A DNA stretch of 64,000 bases from Pseudomonadota bacterium (lineage in GTDB: Bacteria; Pseudomonadota; Gammaproteobacteria; Steroidobacterales; Steroidobacteraceae): positions 576 through 64,575 of the forward strand of contig JAJZSQ010000005.1 of the NCBI GenBank assembly GCA_021849615.1, in the 5' to 3' direction. This document shows positions 15,086 to 23,805 of this stretch, piece after piece (the stretch's first letter is position 1; the number at the start of each line of letters is the position of its first letter). The notes under the pieces are model-generated. The model saw only the letters and a list, made by a program, of their open reading frames with translations. It had not been told where the DNA came from and searched no databases. The position numbers and the translations under genes were made by a program.

Positions 15086-16069
15086 GTGTCCCGATCCCGC
15101 TCCGACAGGTCCGCCGTCTACATCCACGCCGGCTGGCGTTGCGCGAGCACCTATGTGTGGAGCCGGTTCCGGACGCTGTCCGGCACCACCTGCTTCTACG
15201 AGCCGTTCGCCGAGCGGCTGGCGCATCTCTCGGCGAAGCGCGTGGCGCGCGACACCGCGCAAGGGTGGCCGTCGCGTCATCCGCCGCTCGAGCGGCCGTA
15301 CCGGGATGAATATCGTCCGCTGTTGAGACCTCTGCTGCGCGGCGTCCGGGGCTATCGGGAGTCCTTTGCGCTCGCGCGCTACTTTCCGACGGACGGCGCA
15401 CTCGCCGAGATCGCCTACCTCACGCGCCTGCGCGACCATGCGCAGGCGCGCGGCTCGGTGGCCGTGTTCGGATTCTCCCGCTCGCTGCAGCGAGCTGCGG
15501 CCCTGAAGGCTGCGCTCGGCGGGTACCACATCGTGCTGCGGCGCAGCGCGCCGCAGCAGTGGCTCTCCTGTCGCAGCTACCGCGACGCGGCCGACGTGCC
15601 GTACTTCGAACTGTGCCACGCCGCGCTCCTGGCGCAAGCCCCGGCGGATTCGCCGGCCGGGCGCCTCGCCGCGAGCCTCGGTCTGCCGCGCTTGTCGCGC
15701 TGGTCGCGGGACGTGCGTGGCCGGCTGCAGGCACTGCACCGGACGCTCTCGCCCTGGAGCGACGAGCAGTCCTATCAGGCCTTCCTCGGGGTCTACCTGC
15801 TCGGACAGGCCGCGGCGGCGCCCGCGGCCGACGTCATGATCGACGTCGAGCACCTGGGGACTTCCGAGCCGTATCGGTCCGCGCTCGGCGCGCAGATCGG
15901 CGCCGCGACCGGCCTGAAGGTGGACTTCAGTGACGCCCTCACGCCCCGGCACGAGGCCGCAGAGGTCGGCGTGGACTTCGCGGCCGTGGAAGCCGACGTC
16001 CGCGCCCGGCTCGCCGCGTTCGGTGCGACGCTCGAGTCGGCCGTACCGCGCGAGTCTCCGGGACGATAA
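15086..16069 (+). CDS. Sulfotransferase-like P-loop protein
   Basis: 327 residues starting at GTG 15086. The N-terminus AVYIHAGWRCASTYVWSRFR corresponds to the 5'-phosphosulfate-binding loop of PAPS-dependent sulfotransferases. A later segment SVAVFGFSRSLQRA followed by VLRRSAPQQWLS resembles the 3'-phosphate-binding strand/helix and the region after it. The C-terminal VMIDVEHLGTSEPYRSALGA fits the fold's later part. Function would be transfer of sulfate from PAPS to a sugar or other acceptor; the loop is not canonical, so activity is uncertain. No PAPS synthesis genes are in the window. Confidence 0.62.
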   Translation: MSRSRSDRSAVYIHAGWRCASTYVWSRFRTLSGTTCFYEPFAERLAHLSAKRVARDTAQGWPSRHPPLERPYRDEYRPLLRPLLRGVRGYRESFALARYFPTDGALAEIAYLTRLRDHAQARGSVAVFGFSRSLQRAAALKAALGGYHIVLRRSAPQQWLSCRSYRDAADVPYFELCHAALLAQAPADSPAGRLAASLGLPRLSRWSRDVRGRLQALHRTLSPWSDEQSYQAFLGVYLLGQAAAAPAADVMIDVEHLGTSEPYRSALGAQIGAATGLKVDFSDALTPRHEAAEVGVDFAAVEADVRARLAAFGATLESAVPRESPGR

Positions 16070-16171
16070 GGCCTCAATCAGTGCGTCCGTGCGGCGTGCA
16101 CTGGATACGCCGCGGCGGCACCGGCGTTGCATGGCAGCGCCGGGTACGATTCCGTATAGTTCTCGTCAGTT

Positions 16172-18244
16172 ATGTCGAGCGAGTCTCATCTTTCGCGGCT
16201 CAATGAGCCGCAGCGTCGCGCCGCTACCTTCGGGGAGCCTGAGCCGGGCCGCGGCCTGCGCTGTGGTCCGCTGCTGATCGTGGCCGGGGCGGGTACCGGC
16301 AAAACCAACACCTTGGCGCACCGGGTGGCACATCTGGTGCTGCACGGCGTCGCGCCGGAACGCATCCTGATGCTCACCTTCACGCGGCGGGCTGCCGCGG
16401 AGATGCGCCGGCGCGCCGCCGACATCGTGCGCGGGGCTTCCGGCGGGGCGGTGCACGAGCGGCTCACCTGGAGCGGCACCTTTCATGCCATCGGCAACCG
16501 GTTGCTGCGCCACTACGCCGCGGCGCTCGGGCTCGATCCGCAGTTCACCGTGCTCGATCGCGCCGATGCGGCCGATCTGCTCGATGCGCTGCGCCAGGAG
16601 CTGGGGCTTGCGCAGAAAGAGCAACGGTTCCCGCGCAAGGAAACCTGTCTGCAGATCTACTCGCACCGGGTCAACACCCAGCGGCCGCTGCGCGCGACGA
16701 TCGAGGAGCAGTTCCCCTGGTGCGCGCACTGGACGCAGGAGCTCACCGGACTGTTCCGTGCCTACGTCGAGCGCAAGCAGCGCGAGCGTCTGCTCGATTA
16801 CGACGATCTGCTGCTCTACTGGCACGTCATGATGAGCGAGGAGCACCTGGCCCGTCTGGTCGGTGGACAGTTCGATCACGTGCTCGTCGATGAGTACCAG
16901 GACACCAACACGCTGCAGGCCGAGATTCTGCATGCGCTGAAGCCCGCGGGGGCGGGTCTGGCCGTGGTCGGCGATGATGCGCAGGCGATCTACTCGTTCC
17001 GCGCCGCCTCGGTGGAGAACATCCTGGCATTTCCCCAGCGCTTCACGCCGCCGGCAGCCGTGATCACCCTCGAGCAGAACTACCGCTCCACGCAACCGAT
17101 CCTGGATCTGTCCAACGCCGTGATGGCCGAGGCGACCCGCCAGTTCCGCAAGGATCTGCGCGCGGTGCGCGGCGGGGGCGTGCGGCCGCGACTGTGCACG
17201 GTGCTCGATCTGCGCCAGCAGGCCGAATGCGTCTGCACCGAGGTACTGCGCCGGCGCGAGGCGAATGTGCCGCTGAAGCATCAAGGCGTTCTGTTCCGCT
17301 CCTCCAGCCACAGCGACGTGCTCGAGATCGAGCTCGGCCGGCGCGGCATTCCGTTCGTGAAGTACGGCGGTCTGCGCTTCCTCGAGGCCGGTCACGTCAA
17401 GGATCTGCTCGGCGTGCTGCGCTGGGCCGACAACCCGCGCAACGCGCTCGCGGCATTGCGCACGGTGCAGCTGCTGCCGGGTATGGGTCCGGTGAACGCC
17501 CGGCGTGCGCTCGAGCACCTGGAGCGCGCCGGCGGCGCCCTCGGCACGCTCACGCTCAGCGCATTCGTGCCGCCGCCGGCGGCCGCTGAGCACTGGGCGG
17601 GGCTGCTCGCGCTGCTGCTCGAGCTTGCCGACCCCCGCTGCCCGTGGAGCGGGCAGGTGCAGCGGGCGCGCCGCTGGTACCAGCCGCATCTGGAGCGCCT
17701 CTACGAACAGGTCCATACCCGCAACGGAGATCTCGAGCAGCTCGAGGTGCTCTCCGGTCAGTATCCCTCGCGCGAGCGGTTCCTCAGCGAACTCGCGCTC
17801 GATCCGCCCTCGGCGGCCTCGGACCTCGCCGGTCCGCCGGCGCTCGATGAGGATTACCTGGTGCTCTCGACCGTGCATTCGGCCAAAGGCATGGAGTGGG
17901 ACACGGTCTACCTGCTCAACGTCGTCGACGGCAGCTTCCCTTCGGAGTTCGCCGCCGGGAGCACCGAGCAACTCGAGGAAGAGCGCCGGCTCTTCTACGT
18001 CGCGCTCACCCGGGCCCGCAATGACCTGTTGCTGTATGCGCCGCTGAAGTTTTATGTGACGGGCCAGCATCGCTACGGCGATGCGCACGTCTACGGCGGG
18101 CGCAGCCGTTTCCTCAGTGCCGCCGTGCTGGCGCATCTGGACAGCGAAACGCCCGCGGCGCTCAGCCCGGGGACGGCCGAGGCCGCTGCCGCCGGAATCA
18201 GCCCGGCGCTCGACGTGGGGGCGCGGCTGCGCCAGATGTGGTAG
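16172..18244 (+). CDS. UvrD/Rep-family superfamily 1A DNA helicase
   Basis: 690 residues. All SF1 motifs are visible: Walker A VAGAGTGKT near residue 38-46, TFTRRAAAEM (Ia), GTFHAIGNRLLRHY, DEYQDTN (Walker B, motif II), VVGDDAQAIYSFR (III), LEQNYRST (IV), TVHSAKGMEWDTVYL (V) and RLFYVALTRAR (VI). It is close in size to UvrD/Rep but ends shortly after motif VI plus a small tail, so it is a separate UvrD-like helicase rather than UvrD itself. It unwinds DNA 3' to 5' with ATP. A TATAGT element lies just upstream of the start. Confidence 0.93.
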   Translation: MSSESHLSRLNEPQRRAATFGEPEPGRGLRCGPLLIVAGAGTGKTNTLAHRVAHLVLHGVAPERILMLTFTRRAAAEMRRRAADIVRGASGGAVHERLTWSGTFHAIGNRLLRHYAAALGLDPQFTVLDRADAADLLDALRQELGLAQKEQRFPRKETCLQIYSHRVNTQRPLRATIEEQFPWCAHWTQELTGLFRAYVERKQRERLLDYDDLLLYWHVMMSEEHLARLVGGQFDHVLVDEYQDTNTLQAEILHALKPAGAGLAVVGDDAQAIYSFRAASVENILAFPQRFTPPAAVITLEQNYRSTQPILDLSNAVMAEATRQFRKDLRAVRGGGVRPRLCTVLDLRQQAECVCTEVLRRREANVPLKHQGVLFRSSSHSDVLEIELGRRGIPFVKYGGLRFLEAGHVKDLLGVLRWADNPRNALAALRTVQLLPGMGPVNARRALEHLERAGGALGTLTLSAFVPPPAAAEHWAGLLALLLELADPRCPWSGQVQRARRWYQPHLERLYEQVHTRNGDLEQLEVLSGQYPSRERFLSELALDPPSAASDLAGPPALDEDYLVLSTVHSAKGMEWDTVYLLNVVDGSFPSEFAAGSTEQLEEERRLFYVALTRARNDLLLYAPLKFYVTGQHRYGDAHVYGGRSRFLSAAVLAHLDSETPAALSPGTAEAAAAGISPALDVGARLRQMW

Positions 18245-18257
18245 CGGCCCGGCCCGC

Positions 18258-19103
18258 TCAGTGCCGCGGGATTTTCACGAACTTCAGGGTGAAGCGGTCC
18301 GGCTCCCCGATCGCCGCATAGCGGGCTCGGTCGGTCTTGCCCAGCCGGTAGGTGGGCGGCAGCGTCCAGGCGCCGGCCGGGTAGACCTTGTGGTCGCGCG
18401 GGTTGGCGTTCACTTCGGAGGCGGCCACCAGACGAAACCCGCTCGCTTCGATGAGCTTGATCGCGTACGACTGCTGCACGTAGCCGGTGTGTCCGTGCGG
18501 ATCGGGCGGCGCGTTCGGGGCGGCGCGATTGTCGACGACGCCGAGGACGCCGCCGGGCGCCAGAGCGCGGTGGATGCTGTGCAGGGCGTTGGCGGTCTCA
18601 CCGCGCGCCAGCCATTGATGCAGCACGCCGAAGGCGACCACGAGGTTGACGGAGCCCGGCGGTACGGCATCGCCGCCATCGAGGGGGAACGTTACGACGC
18701 GGACACGGTCATACAAATGCGGCTTGGACGCGAGCAGTTGGCGATAGCGGGCATTGCGCGTGACGAGAAAGGCGCTCGGTCCGGGGTTGATCAGTGCCGC
18801 CTCGAAACGGCCGCGACGGCGCACCAGCGGAGCGATGATGCGCGTGAAGTAGCCGCTCGAGCGCGGCCAGACCTGCAGTACGCGGCTCGTCGGGCGCAGC
18901 CCGAAGAACAGCAGCGTCTGCACCGGATGGCGGTCGCGGTCCCAGCGGCGCTGCGCCGCTGGGCGCGGCCCGGCCAGGATGGCGTCGAGCGCCGTCGCCG
19001 TGGAGTGCCGTCCACTGGTCGTGGCGCAGCCCGACAGCAGACTCAGGGTGGCCAGCACGGCGGCCGGTGCGGCTTTGGGTAAGGCTCGCATGAGGGCTGC
19101 CAT
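18258..19103 (-). CDS. Exported methyltransferase-like lipoprotein
   Basis: 281 residues. The N-terminus has a hydrophobic signal and lipobox (LATLSLLSGC, Cys about residue 25), so the protein should be an envelope lipoprotein. The rest has a class I methyltransferase-like fold pattern: the SAM-loop position reads VLQVWPRSSGYFTRI instead of the common EIxPGxGxYT, then VRVVTFPLDGG, SVNLVVAFGVLHQWL and the post-motif LAPGGVLGVVDNRA. ATG at 19101-19103 is chosen for the signal; 19090-19092 is an alternative. SAM is not known to be free in the periplasm, so the catalytic role is doubtful. Confidence 0.8.
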   Translation of the reverse strand: MAALMRALPKAAPAAVLATLSLLSGCATTSGRHSTATALDAILAGPRPAAQRRWDRDRHPVQTLLFFGLRPTSRVLQVWPRSSGYFTRIIAPLVRRRGRFEAALINPGPSAFLVTRNARYRQLLASKPHLYDRVRVVTFPLDGGDAVPPGSVNLVVAFGVLHQWLARGETANALHSIHRALAPGGVLGVVDNRAAPNAPPDPHGHTGYVQQSYAIKLIEASGFRLVAASEVNANPRDHKVYPAGAWTLPPTYRLGKTDRARYAAIGEPDRFTLKFVKIPRH

Positions 19104-19122
19104 TGTGGACGGGTATGCGGCC

Positions 19123-19152
19123 AAAAAAAACCCCGCTTCGTCTGCAGCGGGG
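19123..19152 (-). terminator. Rho-independent terminator (minus strand)
   Basis: CCCCGCT (19131-19137) pairs with AGCGGGG (19146-19152); on the minus strand the stem is followed by eight U residues (A8 at 19123-19130). It would end transcription coming from the RRM gene, just before the methyltransferase-like gene. Confidence 0.8.
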
Positions 19153-19271
19153 CCATGGGCCGACCGACACGATCCGCCGGCGGCCCGCACAGAAAAAAAG
19201 ACGTCTCCGGCACCCCGGACCAGGGGTGCGCTCGCGTCGTGCCTCTGCCCGCCGCGTCGGCCGGATCGAGG

Positions 19272-19298
19272 GTCGTCCCGGCCGCGGGCCGGGACGAC
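19272..19298. repeat. Perfect 12-bp hairpin after the RRM gene
   Basis: GTCGTCCCGGCC (19272-19283) and GGCCGGGACGAC (19287-19298) form a perfect stem with a GCG loop, 14 bases beyond the RRM stop. No U-run follows on either strand, so it is an mRNA-stabilising or pausing hairpin rather than a classical terminator. Confidence 0.7.
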
Positions 19299-19311
19299 GC
19301 CCGGGGGCCGA

Positions 19312-19593
19312 TCAGCGGCGGAACGGCCCGCCGCCGGTGCGCGGCCGCGGCGCACGTTCCTGCGCCTCGTTGACCCGCAGCGCGCGGCCGTTCATCTGGA
19401 AGCCATTGAGCGCCTGGATTGCCCCCTGAGCCTCGCCCGGCGCCATCTCCACGAAGCCGAAGCCGCGCGGCTTGCCGGTTTCCCGGTCATTGATCAGCTT
19501 GACGGAATCCACCTTGCCGTGACGTTCGAAGAGCGTCTTCACGTCCTGCTCAGTGGCGTTGAACGGCAGATTACCTACATAAATCGTCGTCAT
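19312..19593 (-). CDS. RRM-domain RNA-binding protein
   Basis: A 93-residue protein of one RNA recognition motif: RNP2 IYVGNL at residues 4-9 and RNP1 RGFGFVEM near 43-50, followed by an Arg/Gly/Pro-rich tail (APRPRTGGGPFRR). This is the small Rbp type found in cyanobacteria and many proteobacteria, often cold-induced, binding single-stranded RNA in the cytoplasm. ATG at 19591-19593 (MTTIYVGNLP) is the family start. It is flanked by hairpins on both sides and by a terminator at 19123-19152. Confidence 0.94.
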   Translation of the reverse strand: MTTIYVGNLPFNATEQDVKTLFERHGKVDSVKLINDRETGKPRGFGFVEMAPGEAQGAIQALNGFQMNGRALRVNEAQERAPRPRTGGGPFRR

Positions 19594-19912
19594 CCGGAGA
19601 TCTCTCTTGGCAGCGCGAGCCGCGGGCCACACGGGTCCTCCGCGGGTATCGCAGAATCGAACGGGAAGGTTGGGGGGTGGATGAGCACGATCGGGCCGGG
19701 TACGGGCGCGCCTGAAAACCGGCGATCGGCACCAGGTTCACGTACGAACGATGCGCACAGACGGGCGGATCGAAGGCGCCGGGCACTCAAACGTGATCAA
19801 TCCACTGAGGACTGGGTACAGCCCGATGCTACTCCCGGCGTTTGCGGGAAGCAAACACCGGGAGCGGCGCCCTGGTGCGTCGTCCGGGACGTCTGTTGTG
19901 TTGCTGCAACAG
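19594..19912. other. 320-base leader/intergenic region with a strong hairpin
   Basis: No gene is seen. It contains the upstream region of the RRM gene and the downstream region of speA. The main structure is the hairpin at 19832-19864. Small RRM genes often have long regulatory 5' leaders; whether this one does is not shown by the sequence. Confidence 0.4.
19832..19864 (-). terminator. Long hairpin downstream of speA
   Basis: CTCCCGGCGTTTGC (19832-19845) and GCAAACACCGGGAG (19851-19864) form a 14-bp stem with one mismatch as plus-strand RNA, which becomes a G-U pair as minus-strand RNA, so it is optimal on the minus strand. It lies 48 bases beyond the speA stop. No U-run follows, so termination may be partial. 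Confidence 0.5.
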
Positions 19913-21892
19913 TTAGCCGGCGGAGGTCTCGAGATAGGAGTAGCCGTCGAGCTCCGCCTGATAGAAGCGCTTGAGCACCTGGCTCTCGGCAATGCTCATG
20001 CGGCCGGCACGGATCGCGCGCTCGCAGTCGCGCATCAGCGCCGGAGACAGCTCGGCCACGTCGTACTCCATGTACTCGAGCACCCGGTTGGCAGTGTCGC
20101 CCTTGACGACTTCCTCGATCCACCAGCCGCCCTCATCGTGCCCTCGCACGTGTACGACGTGCGTGTCGCCGAAGAGGTTGTGCAGGTCGCCGAGCGTCTC
20201 CTGATAGGCGCCGACCAGGAACACGGCGAGGTAGTACTTCTGCGCCGGCTTCAGCTCGTGCAGTTCCAGTGTGTGCTTGACGTCGCGCAGCGAGACGAAG
20301 TGGTCGATCTTGCCGTCGGAGTCGCACGTGATGTCGGCCAGCACGCCGGTGCGGGTCGGGCGCTCATCGAGGCGGTGGATGGGCATGATCGGGAAGAGTT
20401 GATCGATCGCCCAGCTGTCCGGCAGGGACTGGAAGACCGACACGTTGCAGAAATACGTGTCGGAGAGAATCGACTCCAGGCCCTCGAGCTCTTCGGGTTC
20501 GCGCTCCAGGCGGCGACAGACGTCGCGGATCTTCGCGCAGGTCGCCCAGTACAAGCGCTCGGCGAGGCCGCGGAACTCGAGCGACAGCAGCCCGAGGTTG
20601 AACATCTGCTGCACTTGGTCGCGGGCGGTGAGGGCATCGTGGTAGCACTCGACCAGGCGGCGCGGGCTCACCGAGCTGAACGCGTCGAAGAGGTCGAGCA
20701 CCGGCTGGGGCATCTCCTCGCGACCGCCGTAGTCTTCCACCTCGCGGCCGGTGACGCGGAACTTGTCGAGCGCCGAGGAGCCGAGCACGTCGAATATGAG
20801 GACGCTGTGATAAGCGGCGACCGCACGGCCGGACTCGCTGACGATCATCGGATGCGGCACTTCGCGCGCATTGCAGACGCTCGCGATGCGGTACACGACG
20901 TCGCTCGCGTACTCGTTCAGCGTGTAGTTCATCGACGAGGAGTAATTGGTGCCGCTGCCGTCATAATCGACGCCGAGTCCGCCGCCGACGTCGATGTACT
21001 GCAGCCCCGCACCCATCAGCTTCAGCTCCGCATAGACGTGTGCCAGCTCGTTGATCGCGTCTTTGACGCGGCGGATGTCCTGCAGCTGGCTGCCCGGATG
21101 GCAGTGCACGAGCTGCAGACAATCGAGCATGTCGCGCGCCTTCAGCTCCCGCACCAGCTCGAGGATCTCGGTGATGAACAGGCCGAACTTCGACTTCTCA
21201 CCCGTCGAGTCGCGCCACTTGCCCGACCCCTCGGTCACGAGTTTCACGCGCACGCCGATGCGCGGGCGCACGCCGTACTTCTCGGCGTGCTTGAGAATGA
21301 GTGCGAGCTCCTCGAAGTTCTCCACCACCGGAATGATGGTCCGGCCGAGCTTGGTCGCGAGCGTGACCGCCTCGATGTAGCTGTCGTCCTTGAAGCCGTT
21401 GCACACGATCAGGCGGTCGGGCGCGTTCTCGGTCATGGCCATGACGGCGAGCAGCTCGGGTTTCGAGCCGACTTCCAGTCCGAAGCCGAACTCCGCCCCG
21501 TAGCGGTAGACCTCCTCGACCACCAGGCGCTGCTGGTTCACCTTGATCGGGAAGACCGCCGCGTAGCGGTTCTGGTAGTCGTTCTCCGCGATCGCCTGCG
21601 CGAATGCATCGTGCAGGTGCTTCAGGCGGTGCGCCAGGATGTCCGAGAAACGCACCACCACCGGGGTGGTCAGGTCCCGGGCCTCCAGCCCCTCGATCAC
21701 CTCGTACAGATCGATGTCGCTGCCGCTGCCGGCGCGCGTATCGGGCCGCACGACGACGTGGCCCGCTTCGTTGATGCCGAAATACCCCTTGCCCCACGCG
21801 TTGACGTGGTAGAGCTCGAGGGAGTCCTCGACGCGCCAGGGCGCGGTCGGGTTGTACTGCGGGTTGATGATGCTCTTGGGGTCTACGGCCAC
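19913..21892 (-). CDS. speA: Biosynthetic arginine decarboxylase
   Basis: SpeA converts arginine to agmatine with PLP, the first step of the agmatine route to putrescine. The 659-residue length is that of the SpeA family. Visible blocks are PIKVNQQ with the PLP lysine, ICNGFKDDSYIEA-type segment near residue 160, VHCHPGSQ, YIDVGGGLGVDYDG, ESGRAVAAYHSV and ITCDSDGKIDHFV. Its product line can feed homospermidine synthase encoded at 23806, although agmatine hydrolases are not in this window. Downstream lies a long hairpin. Confidence 0.96.
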   Translation of the reverse strand: MAVDPKSIINPQYNPTAPWRVEDSLELYHVNAWGKGYFGINEAGHVVVRPDTRAGSGSDIDLYEVIEGLEARDLTTPVVVRFSDILAHRLKHLHDAFAQAIAENDYQNRYAAVFPIKVNQQRLVVEEVYRYGAEFGFGLEVGSKPELLAVMAMTENAPDRLIVCNGFKDDSYIEAVTLATKLGRTIIPVVENFEELALILKHAEKYGVRPRIGVRVKLVTEGSGKWRDSTGEKSKFGLFITEILELVRELKARDMLDCLQLVHCHPGSQLQDIRRVKDAINELAHVYAELKLMGAGLQYIDVGGGLGVDYDGSGTNYSSSMNYTLNEYASDVVYRIASVCNAREVPHPMIVSESGRAVAAYHSVLIFDVLGSSALDKFRVTGREVEDYGGREEMPQPVLDLFDAFSSVSPRRLVECYHDALTARDQVQQMFNLGLLSLEFRGLAERLYWATCAKIRDVCRRLEREPEELEGLESILSDTYFCNVSVFQSLPDSWAIDQLFPIMPIHRLDERPTRTGVLADITCDSDGKIDHFVSLRDVKHTLELHELKPAQKYYLAVFLVGAYQETLGDLHNLFGDTHVVHVRGHDEGGWWIEEVVKGDTANRVLEYMEYDVAELSPALMRDCERAIRAGRMSIAESQVLKRFYQAELDGYSYLETSAG

Positions 21893-22001
21893 GTCGGAGA
21901 TTTCCGTACGACGCGCGGGAGTGCGTTCGGCGCGAACGATATCAAAATCACGCTGCAGTGAAAGTCCTGCGCGCGATTTTTTTCCGCCGCGCCGGCGCCG
22001 C

Positions 22002-22862
22002 TCAGCCGCCGGCCGCGACCGGGCGGGCCGGATTGCGGATCCACTCGCTCCACGAGCCGCCGTACAGGCGTGCCCCGGTGAGCCCCGCGATCTCGAGCGC
22101 GAGCAGTGTGTGACAGGCGGTCACGCCCGAGCCGCACATGCACACGGCCTGCGCGGGGCGCTGCGCCCCGAGGGTGTGCAGGTAACGCTCGCGCAGCACC
22201 GCCGCCGGCAGAAAACGGCCATCGGCGAGGTTGTCGGTGAAGGGATGGTTGCGCGCGCCGGGGATGTGGCCGGCTACCGGATCGATCGATTCATTGCGGC
22301 CGGCGAAGCGGTCGGCGCCGCGCGCATCGATCAGGACGCGCTCGCCGCTCGAGAGCTGTCCGGCGTTGAGCAGCTGTTCGAGTTCCGCCGTGGCGATGAG
22401 CGCCTCGGCGTGCGGCCGGCCCTCGAAGCGGCGCGCGCGCAGCGGGGCGGGCGCGGTGCTCTCGAGCGCGAGCCGCGCGGCCTGCCAGGCGGCGAGCCCG
22501 CCGTCGAGCACCGCCACGCTCGAGTGCCCCAGCCAGCGCAGCAGCCACCACAGTCGCGCGGCGAACGCTCCGGGGCCCTGGTCGTAGGCCACCACCTGCA
22601 CGCCGGCCTCGATGCCCCAGCCGCCGAGGCGTTCGGTAAGTGCCTGCGGCGCCGGCAGCGGATGGCGGCCGCTGTCGGGGCGCAGCGGCCCGGAGAGGTC
22701 CCGATCGAGGTGCGCATAGCGTGCGCGCGGTATGCGGGACTCGCCGTAGGCCGCCTCGCCCCAGGCCGGCCGCGCCAGATCGAAGCGGCAGTCGACGATG
22801 ACGAGCGAGGGATCCTCGAGCCGTTGTGCCAGCTGGGGCACCGAGATGAGTGTGTCGAACAT
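22002..22862 (-). CDS. Rhodanese-type sulfurtransferase (3-mercaptopyruvate type)
   Basis: A 286-residue two-domain rhodanese. The N-terminal inactive domain has VDCRFDLARPAWGEAAY and AYDQGPGAFAARLWW; the C-terminal domain has the active loop CGSGVTA (Cys about residue 245), which by the family rule (CG[S/T]GVT) points to 3-mercaptopyruvate rather than thiosulfate as sulfur donor. The SseA-type ending LYGGSWSEWI is present. It could supply sulfur for tRNA thiolation or cyanide detoxification. No signal peptide, so cytoplasmic. Confidence 0.88.
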   Translation of the reverse strand: MFDTLISVPQLAQRLEDPSLVIVDCRFDLARPAWGEAAYGESRIPRARYAHLDRDLSGPLRPDSGRHPLPAPQALTERLGGWGIEAGVQVVAYDQGPGAFAARLWWLLRWLGHSSVAVLDGGLAAWQAARLALESTAPAPLRARRFEGRPHAEALIATAELEQLLNAGQLSSGERVLIDARGADRFAGRNESIDPVAGHIPGARNHPFTDNLADGRFLPAAVLRERYLHTLGAQRPAQAVCMCGSGVTACHTLLALEIAGLTGARLYGGSWSEWIRNPARPVAAGG

Positions 22863-23026
22863 GTCGCCTCCCGCCGCACTCGCCCGGTTCTGCCCGGGCG
22901 CGGCGGCCCATTGTAAGCAGCGCGGCCGGCCGAGGAGAACCCGCAGCGCCGGCGCGGCCGCGCGCCACTGCTACCGGCGTCGCTCAACCCGGTACAATTC
23001 CCTCCGCACAGCGAATCGGGGGAGTG

Positions 23027-23692
23027 ATGGCGATCGAGGTCTATTGGGGCAGCGGCAGTCCGTACGCCTGGCGGGTTCTGCTCGCGCTCGAACACAAGCG
23101 TCTCGCGTACGAGGCGCACCTGCTGCAGTTCTCCAAGCAGGAGCACAAGTCCCCGCACCTGCTGCAGATGAACCCGCGCGGGCGCGTGCCGGTGCTCAAG
23201 GATGGCGATTATGTCTGCTTCGAGTCCCTGGCCATCCTCTATTACCTGGACCTGAAGTATCCCGACCCGCCGCTGTTCGGTACGAGCCCGGAGGAGGCCG
23301 GCACGATCATGCGGGTCATCTGCGAGTACCAGGCCTACATCGAGCCGCACCTGCGCACTATCACGGGCGCGGTCTTCGCCGGCGATGCCGACCTGCACAG
23401 CGATGCGCTCACCCAGGCCATGCACGCCGTGGCGAGTGAGGCGCGTACCATCGAGGGGCGGCTGTCGAAATCCGACTGGGTCGTCGGGGAGCGATTCTCG
23501 GCGGTCGACATGGTGATTTTTCCGGGCATCCAGCTGCTGAAGCGCGCACTCGAGCGTCCTGCGGCGCGCGAGCTCGCCGCGCGCTTCATGCCGGTGGAGA
23601 TCAATTATCCGGCGCTCGGGCGCTGGCTCTCGCGCATCGAGGGCCTGCCGGGTTACGAGCGCACCTATCCGCCGCACTGGCGCGCAGCCTGA
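23027..23692 (+). CDS. Glutathione S-transferase family protein
   Basis: 221 residues with the thioredoxin-like N-domain (IEVYWGSGSPYAWRVLLALE; the SPYAWR region holds the catalytic Ser/Tyr area), the glutathione-binding NPRGRVPVLKDG and FESLAILYYLD segments, and an all-helical C-domain (WVVGERFSAVDMVIFPGIQ). ATG 23027 follows GGGGGAG, a strong ribosome binding site. The substrate is unknown. It is separated from the homospermidine synthase gene by a strong inverted repeat. Confidence 0.9.
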   Translation: MAIEVYWGSGSPYAWRVLLALEHKRLAYEAHLLQFSKQEHKSPHLLQMNPRGRVPVLKDGDYVCFESLAILYYLDLKYPDPPLFGTSPEEAGTIMRVICEYQAYIEPHLRTITGAVFAGDADLHSDALTQAMHAVASEARTIEGRLSKSDWVVGERFSAVDMVIFPGIQLLKRALERPAARELAARFMPVEINYPALGRWLSRIEGLPGYERTYPPHWRAA

Positions 23693-23740
23693 AATACGGC
23701 ATTTCGCTGCCTGCCCCGCTTTGATACCCTCCGCGCTGGC

Positions 23741-23795
23741 GACGGTAGGGGCGGGCCGCCGAGCGGCCCGCCCCTACCGTCCAGTAGCCGTTTTT
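23741..23795 (+). terminator. 18-bp perfect hairpin with downstream U-run
   Basis: GACGGTAGGGGCGGGCCG (23741-23758) pairs perfectly with CGGCCCGCCCCTACCGTC (23764-23781), 5-base loop. A T5 run follows 9 bases later (23791-23795). Likely terminator of the GST transcript, though the gap before the U-run is longer than ideal; it may also work in both directions. Confidence 0.6.
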
Positions 23796-23805
23796 CCTCC
23801 TGATC

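Noticed and set aside
16166-18136. 656-codon minus-strand frame opposite the UvrD-like helicase
   Set aside because: Antisense shadow; the plus strand holds all helicase motifs.
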